Source: Bacteroidia bacterium
GTDB lineage: Bacteria; Bacteroidota; Bacteroidia; JABDFU01
Reading direction: 5' to 3'
Length of the DNA stretch: 7,779 nucleotides
Assembly: GCA_020849195.1 (NCBI GenBank)
Contig: JADLGT010000257.1
Span: 1-7,779 of the forward strand
Part shown: positions 6,416 through 7,779 of the stretch, piece after piece
How the letters are laid out: each line of letters starts with the position of its first letter
How positions within the stretch are numbered: the first letter of the stretch is position 1
Position numbers and translations under genes: made by a program
The notes under the pieces: model-generated
What the model was told of the DNA's origin: nothing
Database searches by the model: none
The model's input: only the letters and a program-made list of their open reading frames with translations

Positions 6416-7039
6416 ATGGCACCCGACAGGCTTATACAAATAATATTCACAGCAGCTATTCCTACTTTGTGTATTGCACAACAGCCTGCACCTTTGCCAA
6501 CCGATTGTCCCAAATGGAATAATAAATCGGGAAACACCCGTAGCGATTATTTGCAATACCTGCGTAACAACCAGGGTAAAAAAACAAGTCAAAACAGTCC
6601 GTATTACGCCTATACAGCTACTTTAGGCGTAACAGATTTGCCGGCAACTGCAACACACAAGACCGCTACGCGAACAGATTTTTATACGAAGAAACGCTAC
6701 AACCTTTTTCCGGACAAAACAGAACAAGGAAGTCAATTTGAACCCGGAAAAGAAGACGAGAATAAGCTAATCCCCACACAAAAAGAAATTGTAAAAAATG
6801 TAGCTGCCCCACTCAATAACGCTGTCGCAGCACCTGCCCCTATCGCAGCGATAGACACTCCGACTCATGCAATTGATAAAAATGAAGTTGTTGAAAAAAA
6901 CAAAGGAGAGGGAAACGCACAAGTAGAGTCAACCAAAACACACACATCAAAATTTAAAAACAAAATTCGTCGGTTATTGGTCAAAAAAAATAACAAACCT
7001 GCAAAGCCGAATTATGAAAAATGTACCACCCGTTTTTAA
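6416..7039 (+). CDS. Hypothetical exported low-complexity protein
   Basis: A 207-residue protein that I do not recognise. Seen: a likely signal peptide (MAPDRLIQIIFTAAIPTLCIAQQ) with cleavage after CIA or CIAQ, leaving an N-terminal Gln as is common in Bacteroidota; Cys19 sits in the hydrophobic part, but PTLC is not a good lipobox. Then a polar region rich in Asn, Thr and Tyr (30-115), an Ala/Pro-rich linker (about 128-149, AAPLNNAVAAPAPIAAI), and a strongly basic tail (KFKNKIRRLLVKKNNKPAKP) ending CTTRF. It is mostly low complexity and probably disordered, with no enzyme motif. ATG 6416 is the only ATG in the open frame upstream of the signal sequence. Its own promoter candidate lies just upstream. 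The reading frame stays open for 47 codons after the TAA, so this stop may be a truncation. Confidence 0.65.
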   Translation: MAPDRLIQIIFTAAIPTLCIAQQPAPLPTDCPKWNNKSGNTRSDYLQYLRNNQGKKTSQNSPYYAYTATLGVTDLPATATHKTATRTDFYTKKRYNLFPDKTEQGSQFEPGKEDENKLIPTQKEIVKNVAAPLNNAVAAPAPIAAIDTPTHAIDKNEVVEKNKGEGNAQVESTKTHTSKFKNKIRRLLVKKNNKPAKPNYEKCTTRF

Positions 7040-7183
7040 TTTTTGATTTTGCGATTGAGTGTGGAAAATCCAAGTAATACCGATGTGATATCTGTAATGG
7101 TCCGATTGCATTGGTCCAAACAGCTATCCGATCGGCATTATACCAATATTGATTGGAAAAAATATACATACGCGGAGCAGTGA
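7040..7183 (+). other. In-frame open extension after the stop of the exported protein
   Basis: Directly after TAA (7037-7039) the same frame is open for 47 codons to a TGA at 7181-7183. The latter part reads like protein: VENPSNTDVISVMVRLHWSK, then QLSDRHYTNIDWKKYTYAEQ. It could be the original C-terminus of the upstream protein cut off by a nonsense change, a separate small gene starting at GTG 7061 or ATG 7097, or a chance open frame. The same stretch contains TGGTCC twice (7098-7103, 7112-7117), the palindrome CCGATCGG (7128-7135) and CCAAT/ATTGG (7143-7147, 7152-7156), which could instead be regulatory. Confidence 0.2.
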
Positions 7184-7227
7184 AATAGTTGAGGAAAAAA
7201 TTTCACGTATTTTCAAAAGAAGATTTA

Positions 7228-7235
7228 TACCTTTA
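7228..7235 (+). promoter_or_regulatory. Candidate -7 element upstream of the lipoprotein gene
   Basis: TACCTTTA differs by one base from the Bacteroidota -7 element TAnnTTTG and lies 21 bases before the lipoprotein ATG. No TTG stands 19-21 bases upstream, so the call is weak. The rest of 7184-7256 is A/T-rich leader with nothing else I can name. Confidence 0.2.
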
Positions 7236-7256
7236 TTAAAACATAAAAATTTACTT

Positions 7257-7779
7257 ATGAAAAACGTAGCTTCTTTTATTTTAACAATATTTGTGCTCTT
7301 TATTGCATGTAAAAAAGACAACGAAGGCGATAAGAATACGCAAGGAATATCAACTTCGCCACCCCCTCAACTTGTATTTAAATTTAAATTCGATAGTACC
7401 CAAATACGATTGGACAATTTAGGGCAACCATCAATTATACCGGCAGGACATTCGGCACAATCGCCTGTGTTTAATAAAATGAGCACACATTACATCGAAC
7501 TTACACCAACGGCGCTAACGGCAGTAGGCAGTGGAACTGTGCTTTACAGAGCCGCTGAAACATCTATCGGCGGATCGTTAGCTATTGATTTTGATTCATC
7601 AACTGCTGTGAACGAAGGTCAGGTTTGTTATAGCATACCGCTTTCAAAAGTAACACCCGGAACGTATAGTTATTTGCGCGTATCGCTAGCCTACCAAAAC
7701 TACAATATAAAAGCCATGGTGAGCGGATATGCAATAACCGGAACTTTGGCCTCCTTCATTGGATTCAACACGTACATTA
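7257..7779 (+). CDS. Putative surface lipoprotein of unknown function (cut by right window edge)
   Basis: The first 174 residues of a lipoprotein; the frame is open to the edge. Seen: a type II signal peptide, MKNVASFILTIFVLFIAC, with lipidated Cys18 in FIAC. The next residues, KKDNEGDK, are charged and acidic, resembling the lipoprotein export signal of Bacteroidota that sends lipoproteins to the outer leaflet; surface exposure is therefore inferred. The mature part starts with a short Ser/Pro linker, then LVFKFKFDSTQIRLDNLGQP, IPAGHSAQSPVFNKMSTHYI, VLYRAAETSIGGSLAIDF and TPGTYSYLRVSLAYQNYNIK, an alternating beta-rich character. I believe similar hypothetical lipoproteins occur in other Bacteroidota, but know no function. 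ATG 7257 is the first start and gives the full signal peptide. It probably has its own promoter, given the 217-base gap after the preceding stop. Confidence 0.85.
   Translation, partial: MKNVASFILTIFVLFIACKKDNEGDKNTQGISTSPPPQLVFKFKFDSTQIRLDNLGQPSIIPAGHSAQSPVFNKMSTHYIELTPTALTAVGSGTVLYRAAETSIGGSLAIDFDSSTAVNEGQVCYSIPLSKVTPGTYSYLRVSLAYQNYNIKAMVSGYAITGTLASFIGFNTYI

Noticed and set aside
6416..7039. Exported protein as a lipoprotein with Cys19 in its signal
   Set aside because: PTLC does not fit the lipobox, and CIAQQ after it fits signal peptidase I cleavage better.

Overview
The window looks like a chromosomal segment of an AT-rich member of the Bacteroidota. No ribosomal RNA or other taxonomic marker is present, so this rests on several weaker signs. 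The genes lack Shine-Dalgarno sequences and have A/T-rich leaders instead. The dihydroorotase fragment carries a DDQVHFREPGLTHK signature that I associate with this phylum. A lipoprotein has an acidic stretch right after its lipobox cysteine, there is a DUF3109 protein, and one candidate promoter fits the phylum's -33/-7 pattern. The ribonucleotide reductase is the eukaryote-like class Ia type.

Layout. Positions 1-966 hold a minus-strand pair: a DPM1-like family 2 glycosyltransferase followed 9 bases later by the N-terminal third of dihydroorotase (pyrC), cut by the left edge. A 283-base divergent gap follows. Positions 1250-2448 hold a plus-strand pair overlapping by ATGA: a cysteine-rich DUF3109 protein and a small protein with a transglutaminase-like Cys/His pattern. 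The 400-base gap at 2449-2848 is the least ordinary part: two 17-base repeats with a 21-base period, a hairpin with a T-run, and a 70-codon open frame with no normal start that may be a gene remnant.

Positions 2849-6309 encode a complete aerobic class Ia ribonucleotide reductase in the order nrdB then nrdA, with all metal ligands, the radical tyrosine, the active-site cysteines and the C-terminal redox pair present. A strong hairpin follows nrdA. Its right arm overlaps a candidate promoter for an unrecognised exported protein (6416-7039), and the frame of that protein stays open for 47 more codons after its stop. From 7257 to the right edge is the N-terminal part of a lipoprotein of unknown function.

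Functionally, NrdA and NrdB form one enzyme that makes deoxynucleotides, and PyrC feeds pyrimidine synthesis, though the two loci are separated and on opposite strands. The rest is mostly housekeeping or hypothetical. I see no CRISPR array, tRNA, rRNA, intact mobile element or recognisable defence system, and no convincing new multi-gene system. The DUF3109/transglutaminase-like pair and the 2449-2848 gap deserve the most attention.
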